From NCBI RefSeq assembly GCF_011045125.1, contig NZ_JAAKZF010000004.1, positions 62,001-126,000 on the forward strand: a stretch of DNA of 64,000 nt, given 5' to 3'. The DNA comes from Allomesorhizobium camelthorni. GTDB taxonomy: Bacteria; Pseudomonadota; Alphaproteobacteria; Rhizobiales; Rhizobiaceae. Shown piece by piece: positions 6,604 to 15,132 of the stretch. Every line of letters begins with the position of its first letter. The stretch's first letter is position 1. Position numbers and translations under genes: made by a program. A model generated the notes under the pieces. The model did no database searches, was not told the origin of the DNA, and was given only the letters and a program-made list of their open reading frames with translations.

Positions 6604-8142
6604 TCACGGCTCCCCCGCCCCGATCTCCTCCTTGCGCTTCGCCACATATGCCTCCAGTTCCTCGCGCACCGAGGCGTCCATCGCCGGCTCGACATATTCC
6701 TCCAGCGCCTTCTTCCACAGCCGCGTGGCGCGGGCGGTGGCGTCGAGGCCGCCGGCTTCCTGCCAGGCTTCGTAATTCTGCCAGTTGGAAAGCAGCGGCT
6801 GGTAAAAGGCGGTGGAGTAGCGCTCCAGCGTGTGCTGTTCGCCGAAGAAATGGCCGCCGGTCGGCACGCGGCCAAGCGCATCGAGCGCCAGTTCGCCCTC
6901 ATTGACCTCGATCGGCTTTAGGAACTCCATCATGTGCTGGATGAGTTCGACATCGATGATGAATTTTTCGAAGGAGGCGGTCAGCCCGCCCTCCTGCCAG
7001 CCGGCGGCATGGTAGATGAGGTTACCGTGGCCGAGCACCGCACCCCACAGCGCCATCATGGTCTCGTAGGCGCCCTGTGCATCGGCCGCGTTGGAGGCCG
7101 AGCCGGGCGTGGTGCGGTAAGGCAGATTGTACCTGCGCGCGAGTTGGCCGGATGCGATGTTGGCCTTGGTGTTTTCCGGTGTCCCGAAAGCCGGCGCGCC
7201 CGAGCGCATGTCGACGTTCGAAGTGAACGCGCCGTACATGACCGGCGCGCCGGGGCGCACGAGTTGGGTCAGCACCACCCCGAACAGCGCCTCGGCGTTC
7301 TGCTGGGAGAGCGCGCCGGCGAGCGTCACCGGGCTCATCGCGCCCATCAGCGTGAAAGGCGTGACGGCGACCGATTGGCCATGCTCCGCCATCGCCATCA
7401 GACCGTCCGACATGAACTCGTCGTAGCGGCGCGGCGAGTTGACGGAGATGACGGTGGTGACGCCGGGGTCGGTCGCCAGTTCGTCCAGCGTCAGCCCGCG
7501 CGAGATCGCCATCATCCTGACGCCGTCCAGCGCCCTGCCCCGGCCGATCGCCGAGACGTGGAACGCCTTGTCGGTCAGGGTCAGATTGGCGAAATAGGTG
7601 TCGAGATGGCGCGAATTGGCCGGCAGCTCGACCGGAGCGCAGACCTGGTTGCCGATCAGGTGAATGCAGTTGAAATGCTGCGCCAGCCGCACGAGGTCGG
7701 AATAGTCGCGCAGATTGCCGGCGCGGCGGCCGCGCTCCATGTCGTGGACGTTGGGCGGGCCGGCGACGAGGGTGAAGTTGATCGTGTCGCCGCCGAGATG
7801 GATCTTTCGCTCGGGATTGCGCGGCGTCAGCGTGTAAGTCGGCCGGGTGGTCTTCAGCGCCTGGTCGACGAAGCCCCGGTCGAGCCAGACGGTCTGCGTC
7901 GCATGATCGACCTTCGCGCCAGCTTTCTCGAACAGAGCGAGAGCGCGGGAACTCATCAGCTCGATGCCGAAATTTTCCAGAATATGCAGCGAGGCTTCGT
8001 GGATCGTCTCGATCTGGTCGTCCGACAATAGCGCCATAGGCGGATAAGGATTGCGCACCCGGCGCAGCGGCAGTTGCGGGATCGCGGTCGGCCCCCGGTT
8101 GCTCGTCCGCTCAGCGCCGCGCTTTCGTCTGGGTTCGGTCAT
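6604..8142 (-). CDS. Trimethylamine methyltransferase (MttB) superfamily protein
   Basis: Corrinoid-dependent methyltransferase family, 512 residues from the ATG at 8142 (MTEPRRKRG). The frame extends to a TTG at 8256, but that extension is basic and unlike the family. Conserved blocks include ILENFGIEL, MERGRRAGNLRDYSDLVRLAQ, NLIYHAAGWQEGG and HFFGEQHTLERY. The frame is continuous, so the amber pyrrolysine codon of true MttB is absent; such non-Pyl members act on glycine betaine or other quaternary amines (for example MtgB). No corrinoid protein or reactivase is in the window. With the downstream dimethylglycine/sarcosine-type dehydrogenase it suggests stepwise demethylation of a betaine. 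Divergent from the lipoprotein gene at 8359. Confidence 0.85.
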   Translation of the reverse strand: MTEPRRKRGAERTSNRGPTAIPQLPLRRVRNPYPPMALLSDDQIETIHEASLHILENFGIELMSSRALALFEKAGAKVDHATQTVWLDRGFVDQALKTTRPTYTLTPRNPERKIHLGGDTINFTLVAGPPNVHDMERGRRAGNLRDYSDLVRLAQHFNCIHLIGNQVCAPVELPANSRHLDTYFANLTLTDKAFHVSAIGRGRALDGVRMMAISRGLTLDELATDPGVTTVISVNSPRRYDEFMSDGLMAMAEHGQSVAVTPFTLMGAMSPVTLAGALSQQNAEALFGVVLTQLVRPGAPVMYGAFTSNVDMRSGAPAFGTPENTKANIASGQLARRYNLPYRTTPGSASNAADAQGAYETMMALWGAVLGHGNLIYHAAGWQEGGLTASFEKFIIDVELIQHMMEFLKPIEVNEGELALDALGRVPTGGHFFGEQHTLERYSTAFYQPLLSNWQNYEAWQEAGGLDATARATRLWKKALEEYVEPAMDASVREELEAYVAKRKEEIGAGEP

Positions 8143-8358
8143 GCCCGCATCAATACGCCTCCGGGGCAGGCCGGCTGTCAGAAATCCGGCATCAGCGGAC
8201 GCGATTTTAGCCAGAGCGTCATTGCTGGGCGGCCACAACAACGAAAGCGTCGTCAAGCGTCGTATTATTGGTATTACTCGGCGAGATATCCGTCAGCCGG
8301 CGCTTGGTTAAGGAATGCCGCAAGATTCCTTTTATGTTTTGCGCCTAAAGCTGGCGCG

Positions 8359-8952
8359 ATGTGTGCGTCGAGTTTTAGTAAAATTGTAGTCGTAGCCTCG
8401 GCGCTTGCGCTTTCCGCCTGCGCCAGCGCGCCGAACCAAATCAACGATGTCTGCGCCGTATTCGAGCAGAACGACGGCTGGATCAGCAATTGGCACCGCG
8501 AGGCCAAACAGGCGGAACGCAAGCACGGCGTGCCGGTCCCCGTTCTGATGGCGACGCTTCGCAAGGAATCGGGCTTCAAGAGCAACGCCAAGCCGCCGCG
8601 CACCAAGCTGCTCGGCTTCATACCGTGGAAGCGCCAGTCCAGCGCCTATGGCTATTCGCAGGCGCTCGACGGCACATGGGCGCAATACAGGACCGAGACC
8701 GGCAATTTCGCCGCCCGGCGAAACAGCTTCGCCGACGCCGTGGATTTCGTAGGCTGGTACCATTCCAAGACCGCCGACACATACGGCGTCGCCCGCAACG
8801 ACACCTTCAATCTCTATCTGGCCTATTATGCCGGCTGGGGCGGCTATAAACGCGGCGATTGGCGCGGCAATGCCAGCCTGCAGCGCTACGCCCGCGACAC
8901 CGAGGCGATGGCGCAGAAATATGCGGCGCAGTTGGCGCGCTGCGGCGGGTAG
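8359..8952 (+). CDS. Lytic transglycosylase-like lipoprotein (SLT/lysozyme-like domain)
   Basis: 197 residues. An N-terminal lipoprotein signal (VVVASALALSACASA, lipobox LSAC) predicts membrane anchoring in the periplasm. The rest is a lysozyme-like fold: VLMATLRKESGFKSNAKPP carries the expected catalytic Glu, followed by SAYGYSQALDGTW and YLAYYAGWGGYKRGDW, typical of SLT-domain peptidoglycan lyases. Cys at the very C-terminus (ARCGG). The start is the ATG closest to the signal peptide; the frame is open further upstream but reads as non-signal sequence. Stand-alone gene, divergent from the MttB-type gene and followed by a repeat and an insertion sequence. Substrate specificity cannot be told from sequence. 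Confidence 0.85.
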   Translation: MCASSFSKIVVVASALALSACASAPNQINDVCAVFEQNDGWISNWHREAKQAERKHGVPVPVLMATLRKESGFKSNAKPPRTKLLGFIPWKRQSSAYGYSQALDGTWAQYRTETGNFAARRNSFADAVDFVGWYHSKTADTYGVARNDTFNLYLAYYAGWGGYKRGDWRGNASLQRYARDTEAMAQKYAAQLARCGG

Positions 8953-8961
8953 GTATCCATT

Positions 8962-8999
8962 GGTGCGTCCTTCGAGGCTCGCTTCGCTCGCACCTCAGG
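8962..8999. repeat. Left half of a palindromic repeat (CGTCCTTCGAGGCTCG type)
   Basis: GGTGCGTCCTTCGAGGCTCG...CGCACCTCAGGATGAGG directly after the lipoprotein gene. Its inverted counterpart (TCCTGAGGTGCGAGCC...CGAGCCTCGAAGGACGCACC) is at 10243-10318, beyond the IS110-type element, so the two look like halves of one repeat split by insertion. Confidence 0.6.
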
Positions 9000-9081
9000 A
9001 TGAGGACCGTAGGATGCCATCCCCTTTTTTGTGATGTAGGCTGACCTTTTTCGGTTTCCTATGCAGGCACAACCTTCCTCA

Positions 9082-10027
9082 TCAACTCTGAAGCGACGGG
9101 TTCGGCGTGAGCCTAGCGTTGAGTGTGATGACGATCTTTCGCATGACGGCGGCGATTGCGGCGATTGGCTTCTTGCCGTTGGCGACGAGGCGTTTGTAGA
9201 AACTTGCGAATTCGCCGTTTCCGGCAGCGGCGCGTAGCGCCGGCATGAACAGGATGGTTCTGACCTCGGGCCGGCCGCCACGCATCTTGCGATAGCCCTT
9301 CTTGAAGCCACTGTCGTTGGGATGTGGCGCCACGCCGGCGAGGCTTGCGGCCTGGCGGCGGGTCATCGATCCGAGTTCGGGCAAGGTGGCGAGGAGGGCG
9401 GCGGCGCTCAGGCGGCCTATGCCGTTCATGCCGGTGCAGACCTCGATGCGTTGCCTGAGGGTATGGGTCTGGTCGACAAGGGCTTGGATGGCCGCATCGA
9501 GAGCGAGTATCTGGCGGTTGAGGGCGACGATGATGGCGCGGAAGGAGGCGAGCAGTTCGCCGTTGCCGGGCGCCTTGGCACGGTTTTGCTCGGCGACCCG
9601 CATCGCGACCAGTTCGTGCCCGGCGTCTGACGAGGATGCGCAGCCGCGCCTCCTGCGCGTCCCGCGCACGCCACAGCGGCAGGATCTGCCAGCGTTCGCG
9701 GCCGTAGGCGGCAAGCATGGCGGCATCGATGGCGTCGCTCTTGCCCTGTGTGCCGAAGGAACGGATGAAGCCTTTGAGCTTGTTGGTGTCGACGCGGTGG
9801 CAGGCAATGCCGGCCTTTACCGCCTCGTCGAGCAGCAATAACTCATGGCCTCCGGTTGGCTCGCAGATAACGAAGCCGGCTTGGCTCGTCTTGAGGAAGG
9901 CACGGATCGCACGGCGGCTGTTGGCGATGGTCCGGGCGGTCCTGGCAGTGCCGTCCGAGACGGTGATGGTGGCCTTGGCGATGTCGAAGCCGAGGCAATG
10001 CGAAGGTTCGTGATGCAAGAAAGCCAT
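9082..10027 (-). pseudogene. IS110-family transposase, frameshifted
   Basis: DEDD recombinase broken by one frameshift. The N-terminal part (ATG at 10027, MAFLHHEPSHCLGFDIAKAT) has the RuvC-like DEDD domain: GFDIAKATITV (first Asp), CEPTGGHE (Glu), and GKSDAIDA (Asp pair). The frame then runs into unrelated sequence after LRILVRR. The continuation (GHELVAMRVAEQNRAKAPG...) is in another frame down to the stop at 9082; it carries the IS110 Tnp domain with GMNGIGRLSAAALLATLPEL and SLAGVAPHPNDSG and the usual catalytic Ser region. The switch is near 9620. Restored length is about 315 residues, close to the family norm. A sequencing error cannot be excluded; programmed frameshifting is not usual in this family. 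Confidence 0.85.
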
Positions 10028-10240
10028 GCTGATGCTATCCTTCAGACAAGCTTCGGATTGTTTGCGGGCGTGGCGTCGAACCAGAGGCCCAATCAACTCT
10101 CCAAGCGATGGCGGCAAGACGGCAGGGAACCTTGATGAGGCCGGGTGTCACCCAATCCTAAGGACGGTCGCCTGCCGCCGAAGCTGCGGGCTGCAGAAGG
10201 GCTCGCAGCTTCGGCCGCCAGACTACACAATCCTTCTCAA
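10028..10240 (-). ncRNA. Candidate IS110 bridge-RNA region
   Basis: Non-coding 5' flank of the transposase. Read on the minus strand it holds a 12-bp perfect stem (10177-10188 with 10204-10215; GCCGAAGCTGCG) around a 15-nt loop, with further weak hairpins towards the ATG. IS110-group elements express a bridge RNA from this side, in which internal loops pair with target and donor DNA. Position and size fit. Which loop would guide cannot be assigned without the exact element ends. Confidence 0.4.
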
Positions 10241-10318
10241 ACAATCCTGAGGTGCGAGCCCGCACGACGATGTGTCGAGAGGCGTCCGCACCCGCGGGCG
10301 AGCCTCGAAGGACGCACC
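10241..10318. repeat. Right half of the repeat split by the IS110 element
   Basis: TCCTGAGGTGCGAGCC at 10245 and GCGAGCCTCGAAGGACGCACC ending near 10318 are inverted relative to 8962-8999. The stretch ends exactly where the fused ABC ATPase gene stops (10320). Confidence 0.55.
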
Positions 10319-10319
10319 T

Positions 10320-12779
10320 CTACTTCTTCTTCGCCTCCTCCTCGTTTTCCTCCTCGGTCGGCTCGAAGGCGGAGGGCACGTCGGCATCGTCGGCCTGCCG
10401 GCCGTCGCCGACCTGCAACGGGCTGGCGGGAAGCGCCGAGGAAGGATCGGATGGGTCGACGTCGGCGCCCTGCCCGCCGCGATCGTCGCGAACCTCCTCG
10501 CGGCGCGTGCGCGCCGTTGCTTCGGCTTCGCGAGCTTCGGCGCCGGCCAAGCCGGCTTCGGGCGTTGCGCGCTTGCCGTGTGGGCGCTGCGGCGGCCGGC
10601 CGGCAAAGCCCGGATCCGCGCCCCTGCCCTCCGGCCGTTGCGGCGCGTCGGCGGGAACGGCTTCCGCTACGGGCGCGTGATCGTCACCGCCGGAGAAGCT
10701 GATCACCGGCTCCATAGTCGCCAAAACGTCGTCGTCGAGCCAGCACAGGCTGCGATGCCCATTGCCGAGATCCTTGAACGGCGGCAGTTGCGTCTCGCAG
10801 AGATTGTCTGGAACGAGATGCTTGCGCGGGCAGCGAGTCTGGAACGGGCAGCCCGAAGGCGGGTTCATGGCCGAGGGAATGTCGCCTTCGAGCACGATGT
10901 GCTTCTTCACCACGGAAGTGTCGGCAATCGGGATCGCCGATAGCAGCGCCTCGGTATAGGGGTGATAGGGCGGCGAGAAGATCTGGTCGGTCGTGCCCTG
11001 TTCGACGATGTGGCCGAGATACATGACAACGACGCGGTCCGCGATGTAGCGCACCACCGACAGATCGTGGCTGATGAACAGCATCGTCGTCTTCGACTCG
11101 CGCTGGATGTCCATCAGGAGCTCGGTGACGGCTGCCTGTACCGAAACGTCGAGCGCCGAGACCGGCTCGTCGGCGACCACCACCTGCGCGCGGCCGGCGA
11201 AGGCGCGCGCCACGCCGATGCGCTGTTTCTGCCCACCCGAAAGCTGGCGCGGCATGCGTTCGGCGAAAGCGCGTGGAAGTTTCACCAAATCCAGAAGTTC
11301 CAGCATGCGGTTGCGCCGCTCGCCGGGATTCCTGCCGACGCCAAATTTTTCGAGCGTGCGGATGATCTGCGAGCCGACCGAATGGCTGGGATTGAGCGTG
11401 TCGAACGGATTCTGGAACACCATCTGGATCGACGAGACGGTCTTCACGTCGCGATCCTCGATCCCGGTCGACTGGATCTCGCTATTGCCGAGCGTGACCG
11501 TGCCGGAGCTCGCCGTTTCCAGACCAAGCAGCACCTTGGCAAGGGTCGACTTGCCGCAGCCGGATTCGCCGACGATGGCGACGGTCTCGGATTCGCGCGC
11601 CTCGAAGCTGATCGCCTCGTTGGCCTTGACGACGCGGCCTTCGCCGCTGCCGCCGAATATCTCGTTGGCGGAGACCTTGTAGTACTTCTTCAGATTGTCG
11701 ATCTTTAGAACGGGCGCGCCGGGCTTGACCGGCTCCTTCCGCGTTTTGGCGCCTTCCGGCACCGCCGACCAGTCGATCTCGTTGAAGCGCACGCAGCGGC
11801 TGAAATGGTTGTCGTGACCCTCGACCGGGATCATCGGGATTTCCGCGGCGTTGCAGACGCCCTCGACGAAATGGTGGCAGCGCGGCCCAAAATTGCAGCC
11901 CTTGGGCCGCTCGTGCGGCAGCGGCAGCTGGCCGGGAATCGAGATCAGCGGCCGCGAATTCTTGTCGGCGCCGGGCAGCGGGATCGAGCGGAACAGCCCC
12001 TGCGTATAAGGGTGCCGCATGCGGTCGAACACGTCCTTGATATTGCCGGTCTCGACCGCCTCGCCCGAATACATCACCGTGATGCGGTCGCAGGTCTCGA
12101 GGATCAGGCCGAGATTGTGCGACACGAAGATCATCGACGTGCCGAACTCCTTGCCGAGCCCCTTGACCAGTTCGACGATGCCCGCCTCCACCGTCACGTC
12201 GAGCGCGGTCGTCGGCTCGTCGAGAAGCAGCAGCGCCGGTTTGGACAGCAGCGCCATGGCGATGACGATGCGCTGCTGCTGGCCGCCCGAAAGCTGATGC
12301 GGGTAGGATTTCATTATCCGCTCGGGATCGGGCAGCCGCACCGATTTCAGCATTGCGAGCGAACGGTTGTAGGCTTCTTCCTTCGACACCTTGTCGTGAA
12401 GCAGCGGCACTTCCATCAACTGGTGGCCGACCTTCATGGCCGGGTTCAGGCTCGCCATCGGCTCCTGGTAAATCATCGCGATCTTGTTGCCGCGAATCGC
12501 CTGCAACTCCTCCTGGGACATATCGCCCATGTCGCGGCCCTGGAATTTTATCCGGCCGCCGACGATTTTGCCGATGTTGGAGAGGTCTCGCATAATGCCG
12601 AGCGAGACCGTCGACTTGCCGCAACCGGATTCCCCGACGATGCCCATCGCCTCGCCGGGCATGACCGTGCAGGAAAAATCCATGACGGCCGGTATTTCGC
12701 CGCGCCGCGTGAAGAAGGAGATGGAGAGGTTCTCGATTTCGACGATCGGTTCGGTGGGATTCCTGACAGCCTCGTTCAT
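10320..12779 (-). CDS. Peptide-type ABC transporter, fused dual ATP-binding protein with long C-terminal tail
   Basis: DppD-DppF-like ATPases in one chain of 819 residues, energising the permeases encoded upstream. First ABC domain: Walker A GESGCGKST, signature LSGGQQQR, Walker B LLLLDEP, then the oligopeptide-transporter C-terminal region (GCNFGPRCHH, Fe-S-like cysteines). Second domain: Walker A GESGCGKST, LSGGQKQR, VVVADEP, and GCPFQTRCPRKH. After about residue 680 comes a roughly 135-residue Ala/Pro/Arg/Glu-rich tail with no fold, ending EEENEEEAKKK; this is unusual for the family. The ATG at 12779 is preferred (GGAG 6 bases before) over one at 12791. Last gene of the dpp-like unit; no terminator is visible after it. 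Confidence 0.9.
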   Translation of the reverse strand: MNEAVRNPTEPIVEIENLSISFFTRRGEIPAVMDFSCTVMPGEAMGIVGESGCGKSTVSLGIMRDLSNIGKIVGGRIKFQGRDMGDMSQEELQAIRGNKIAMIYQEPMASLNPAMKVGHQLMEVPLLHDKVSKEEAYNRSLAMLKSVRLPDPERIMKSYPHQLSGGQQQRIVIAMALLSKPALLLLDEPTTALDVTVEAGIVELVKGLGKEFGTSMIFVSHNLGLILETCDRITVMYSGEAVETGNIKDVFDRMRHPYTQGLFRSIPLPGADKNSRPLISIPGQLPLPHERPKGCNFGPRCHHFVEGVCNAAEIPMIPVEGHDNHFSRCVRFNEIDWSAVPEGAKTRKEPVKPGAPVLKIDNLKKYYKVSANEIFGGSGEGRVVKANEAISFEARESETVAIVGESGCGKSTLAKVLLGLETASSGTVTLGNSEIQSTGIEDRDVKTVSSIQMVFQNPFDTLNPSHSVGSQIIRTLEKFGVGRNPGERRNRMLELLDLVKLPRAFAERMPRQLSGGQKQRIGVARAFAGRAQVVVADEPVSALDVSVQAAVTELLMDIQRESKTTMLFISHDLSVVRYIADRVVVMYLGHIVEQGTTDQIFSPPYHPYTEALLSAIPIADTSVVKKHIVLEGDIPSAMNPPSGCPFQTRCPRKHLVPDNLCETQLPPFKDLGNGHRSLCWLDDDVLATMEPVISFSGGDDHAPVAEAVPADAPQRPEGRGADPGFAGRPPQRPHGKRATPEAGLAGAEAREAEATARTRREEVRDDRGGQGADVDPSDPSSALPASPLQVGDGRQADDADVPSAFEPTEEENEEEAKKK

Positions 12780-12797
12780 ATCGATCTCCATTCCCTG

Positions 12798-12844
12798 AGC
12801 ATGATCTTGTCCGAAAACCGGATCCCACTTTTCGGGATCATGCT
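12798..12844. repeat. Interspersed palindrome of the GCATGATC...GATCATGC type
   Basis: AGCATGATCTTGTCCGAAAA...CACTTTTCGGGATCATGCT, an inverted repeat filling the gap between the dppC-like stop (12846) and the ATPase start. Related to 1877-1918 and 53615-53650. Confidence 0.8.
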
Positions 12845-12845
12845 T

Positions 12846-13997
12846 TTAGTCTTTCATCGATTGTTCGCGCAGCGCGTCGGCGAGAAGATTGAGACCGAGC
12901 ACGAAGGACATCAGCGCGATCGTCGGCGGCAGCGCCGGGTGGATGAAGGAGCGCAGGAGCCGGCTGGCGTCCTTGATCGCCGTACCCCAGTCCGGGCTTT
13001 CCGGCGCCAGTCCCAGGCCGAAATAGCCGAGCGTGCCCAAGAGGATGGTGGTGTAGCCGATGCGCAGGCAGGCATCCACGATCAGCGGCCCGCGCGCATT
13101 GGGCAGTATCTCCCACAGCATGATGTACCACGGGCTTTCGCCGCGTGTCTGGGCCGCGGCGACATAGTCACGCGTCTTGATGTCCATGACCAGGCCGCGA
13201 ACGATGCGGAACACGCCCGGGCTCGACGCGAACACCACGGCGACGAAGATGTTGAGCTGGTTCGGTTTGATCGAGACGATGCCCAACGGGTCCGCATTGA
13301 AGACCAGGCCGGCATATATCCAGCCGCCGATCAAAAGCGTCAGCCCGATCTGGATATAGACCCGGTCGGGGCGGTTCTTGAAACGCGTGTAGAACAGCGC
13401 GGAAAAGAAGATGATCGGAAACAGGAAAAACAGCCCGGCCATGCCGTAGGGGATCGGCGTCTCCATGATGCCCGGCGTCACCAGCAGGTAGAAGAGCAGG
13501 ATGACGGGGAAGGCCAGCACCAGATTGGCCAGAAACGAAAGCACCGAATCGATGCGCCCGCCATAATAGCCGGCAGGCAGCCCGAGCGTTATGCCGACCA
13601 TCAGCGCGAAAGCGGTGGCCGCCGGCGCGATGATCAGCACGATCTGGCTCCCATAGACCATGCGGGAAAAGACGTCGCGCGCGAGCTTGTCGCCGCCGAA
13701 CAGATAGACCTGGCCGGATGCGGCGTCGATCGCGCCCGGCATGGCGTCCTTCATGATCGGAATCTGCGCCAGCGGATTGAAGGGCGCGATGGTTCCGGCG
13801 AACATCGCCGTGAACAGCCAGAAGAAGCATATGCCGACGCCGACAATGCCGACGCCCGAATCGAACAGTTGCCCGTAGAGACCGAGCTTCTTCTTGTAGA
13901 CGAAGCTCGCTCCCATGACGATCGCCAGCGCCAGCCAGACCGGCCAGAAGCGGGCGAGAACGCCGAGAAAGATCTGGAATCCCCCGATATGCTCCAT
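12846..13997 (-). CDS. ABC transporter permease, DppC-like
   Basis: Inner-membrane permease of a peptide/nickel-type importer, 383 residues from ATG 13997, two bases after the DppB-like stop. The order matches DppC: an N-terminal membrane segment (VWLALAIVMGASFVYK), a second segment (GVGICFFWLFTAMFAG), the OppC-type periplasmic region with GGDKLARDVFSRMVYGSQIVL, then the transmembrane core with the EAA-like loop RDYVAAAQTRGESPWYIMLWEILPN. It is longer than the usual 280-300 residues because of extra hydrophobic segments in the middle (AGLFFLFPIIFFSALFY and a following one). The long C-terminal assembly motif (GTLGYFGLGLAPESPDWG) is intact. Translationally coupled to the gene before it. Confidence 0.9.
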   Translation of the reverse strand: MEHIGGFQIFLGVLARFWPVWLALAIVMGASFVYKKKLGLYGQLFDSGVGIVGVGICFFWLFTAMFAGTIAPFNPLAQIPIMKDAMPGAIDAASGQVYLFGGDKLARDVFSRMVYGSQIVLIIAPAATAFALMVGITLGLPAGYYGGRIDSVLSFLANLVLAFPVILLFYLLVTPGIMETPIPYGMAGLFFLFPIIFFSALFYTRFKNRPDRVYIQIGLTLLIGGWIYAGLVFNADPLGIVSIKPNQLNIFVAVVFASSPGVFRIVRGLVMDIKTRDYVAAAQTRGESPWYIMLWEILPNARGPLIVDACLRIGYTTILLGTLGYFGLGLAPESPDWGTAIKDASRLLRSFIHPALPPTIALMSFVLGLNLLADALREQSMKD

Positions 13998-13999
13998 GC

Positions 14000-15037
14000 C
14001 TACTGCACCCTTATGCGTGGATTGAGATAGGCGTAGCCGACATCCGAGATCAGCTGCGTGAACAGCACCACGAACACCGACACCAGCGAGCAGCCGAGCA
14101 GGAGATCGATGTCGTTGTTGCCGGCGGCTTCGACCAGCGTGAAGCCAAAGCCCTGGTAACGGAACATCACCTCGACGATGACGACGCCGGTCAAGAGCCA
14201 CGGGAACTGCAGCATAATGACCGTGAACGGCGCGATCAGCGCGTTGCGCAGCGCGTGCTTGATGACGACGCTGCCGAAGCTCAGCCCCTTGAGCCTGGCC
14301 GTGCGGATATATTGCTGCGTCATCACCTCGACCATCGAGGCGCGGGTCATGCGGGCGATGTAGCCGGTGCCGTAGATGGCCATGGTCATGACCGGCAGTG
14401 TAAAATTGTAGAAGGTGATGCCCTGCCCCGTCGCCGAGGCGGCCGAACCGTTCAGCCAGCCGAGCCATGAGGCGAAGATGACCGTGAAGATGACGCCCGA
14501 GACGTATTCAGGCGTGGCGGTGGTGGCGATCGCCGCCACCGAGAGACTTCGGTCCGTCCGGGTGCCTTCCCGCATCCCGGCCAGAATGCCGATGAGCAGC
14601 GATATGGGGACCATCGTCACCATCACCCAGAACATCAGGATGCCGGTGGCGCCGAGCGCGGGGAACAGCTTCGCGGCGACGGTGGTCTTGAATTTGGTCG
14701 AGCAGCCGAAATCGCCCTGGAGGACGCCGGAGAAGCGCGTCTCCGCGGGCTCGTTGCAATAGGTGAAGCGCGAGGTGGCGGCGCCGGTCGCGGGATCGAT
14801 ATTGGGATATTTGGGCCAGACGCCGAGCCATTGGCCGTAGCGCACGAAGAAGTTCTGGCGGTAGCCGTTCTTGACCAGCCAGCTTTCGATATGTTCGTCC
14901 GACGAGCGCATGTCGAGCTGGCTGATCGACAGCTTGCGCAGGTTCGGCTCGAGATTGATCATGAAGAACACGACCATCGTCAGGCACAACATGGTTAGCG
15001 CCATGGTGCCCAGCCGGCGCAATATGAAAGCAAGCAT
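14000..15037 (-). CDS. ABC transporter permease, DppB-like
   Basis: 345 residues. An N-terminal TM segment (LGTMALTMLCLTMVVFFMI) is followed by a soluble stretch, then five or so TM segments. The permease core carries RTARLKGLSFGSVVIKHALRNALIAP, the EAA-type loop that contacts the ATPase. The periplasmic insert (about residues 35-110, with two Cys: FTYCNEPAE and GDFGCSTKF) is larger than in Escherichia coli DppB and might form a disulfide. AGGGGGCG precedes the ATG. Second gene of the binding-protein/permease/permease/ATPase unit; a hairpin separates it from the binding-protein gene. Confidence 0.9.
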   Translation of the reverse strand: MLAFILRRLGTMALTMLCLTMVVFFMINLEPNLRKLSISQLDMRSSDEHIESWLVKNGYRQNFFVRYGQWLGVWPKYPNIDPATGAATSRFTYCNEPAETRFSGVLQGDFGCSTKFKTTVAAKLFPALGATGILMFWVMVTMVPISLLIGILAGMREGTRTDRSLSVAAIATTATPEYVSGVIFTVIFASWLGWLNGSAASATGQGITFYNFTLPVMTMAIYGTGYIARMTRASMVEVMTQQYIRTARLKGLSFGSVVIKHALRNALIAPFTVIMLQFPWLLTGVVIVEVMFRYQGFGFTLVEAAGNNDIDLLLGCSLVSVFVVLFTQLISDVGYAYLNPRIRVQ

Positions 15038-15091
15038 GTTCGCCCCCTGCCAGTCGGGTTGGGGTCAGATGCGATCAACCCATGAGAGTGT

Positions 15092-15116
15092 AGAGGGGAG
15101 CAAGGCGCTCCCCTCT
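15092..15116 (-). terminator. Intra-operon hairpin after the binding-protein gene
   Basis: AGAGGGGAGC (15092-15101), a 5-nt loop, GCTCCCCTCT (15107-15116), a perfect 10-bp stem. No T-run follows. This position is typical of hairpins that let the binding protein be made in excess over the permeases, by attenuation or mRNA protection. Confidence 0.6.
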
Positions 15117-15132
15117 CGACATTCGTTGCGGA

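Larger units (their letters stand above)
9004..10240 (-). mobile_element. IS110-family insertion sequence (ends approximate)
   Basis: About 1.2-kb element with one transposase gene on the minus strand and about 210 bp of non-coding DNA on its 5' side (10028-10240). This is the layout of the IS110 group, where that side encodes the bridge RNA. IS110 elements lack clear terminal inverted repeats and target duplications, so the ends are set only by the flanking repeat halves. The element appears to sit inside the palindromic repeat 8962-8999 / 10243-10318. The transposase is frameshifted, so the copy is probably not autonomous. Confidence 0.75.

Noticed and set aside
6604-8142. Pyrrolysine-containing MttB
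   Set aside because: The reading frame has no internal amber codon at the expected site; it is the non-Pyl branch.
11805-14030. Very long plus-strand frame across the ABC transporter genes
   Set aside because: It spans two well-supported minus-strand genes and the gap between them, and the product is low-complexity. It is a shadow.
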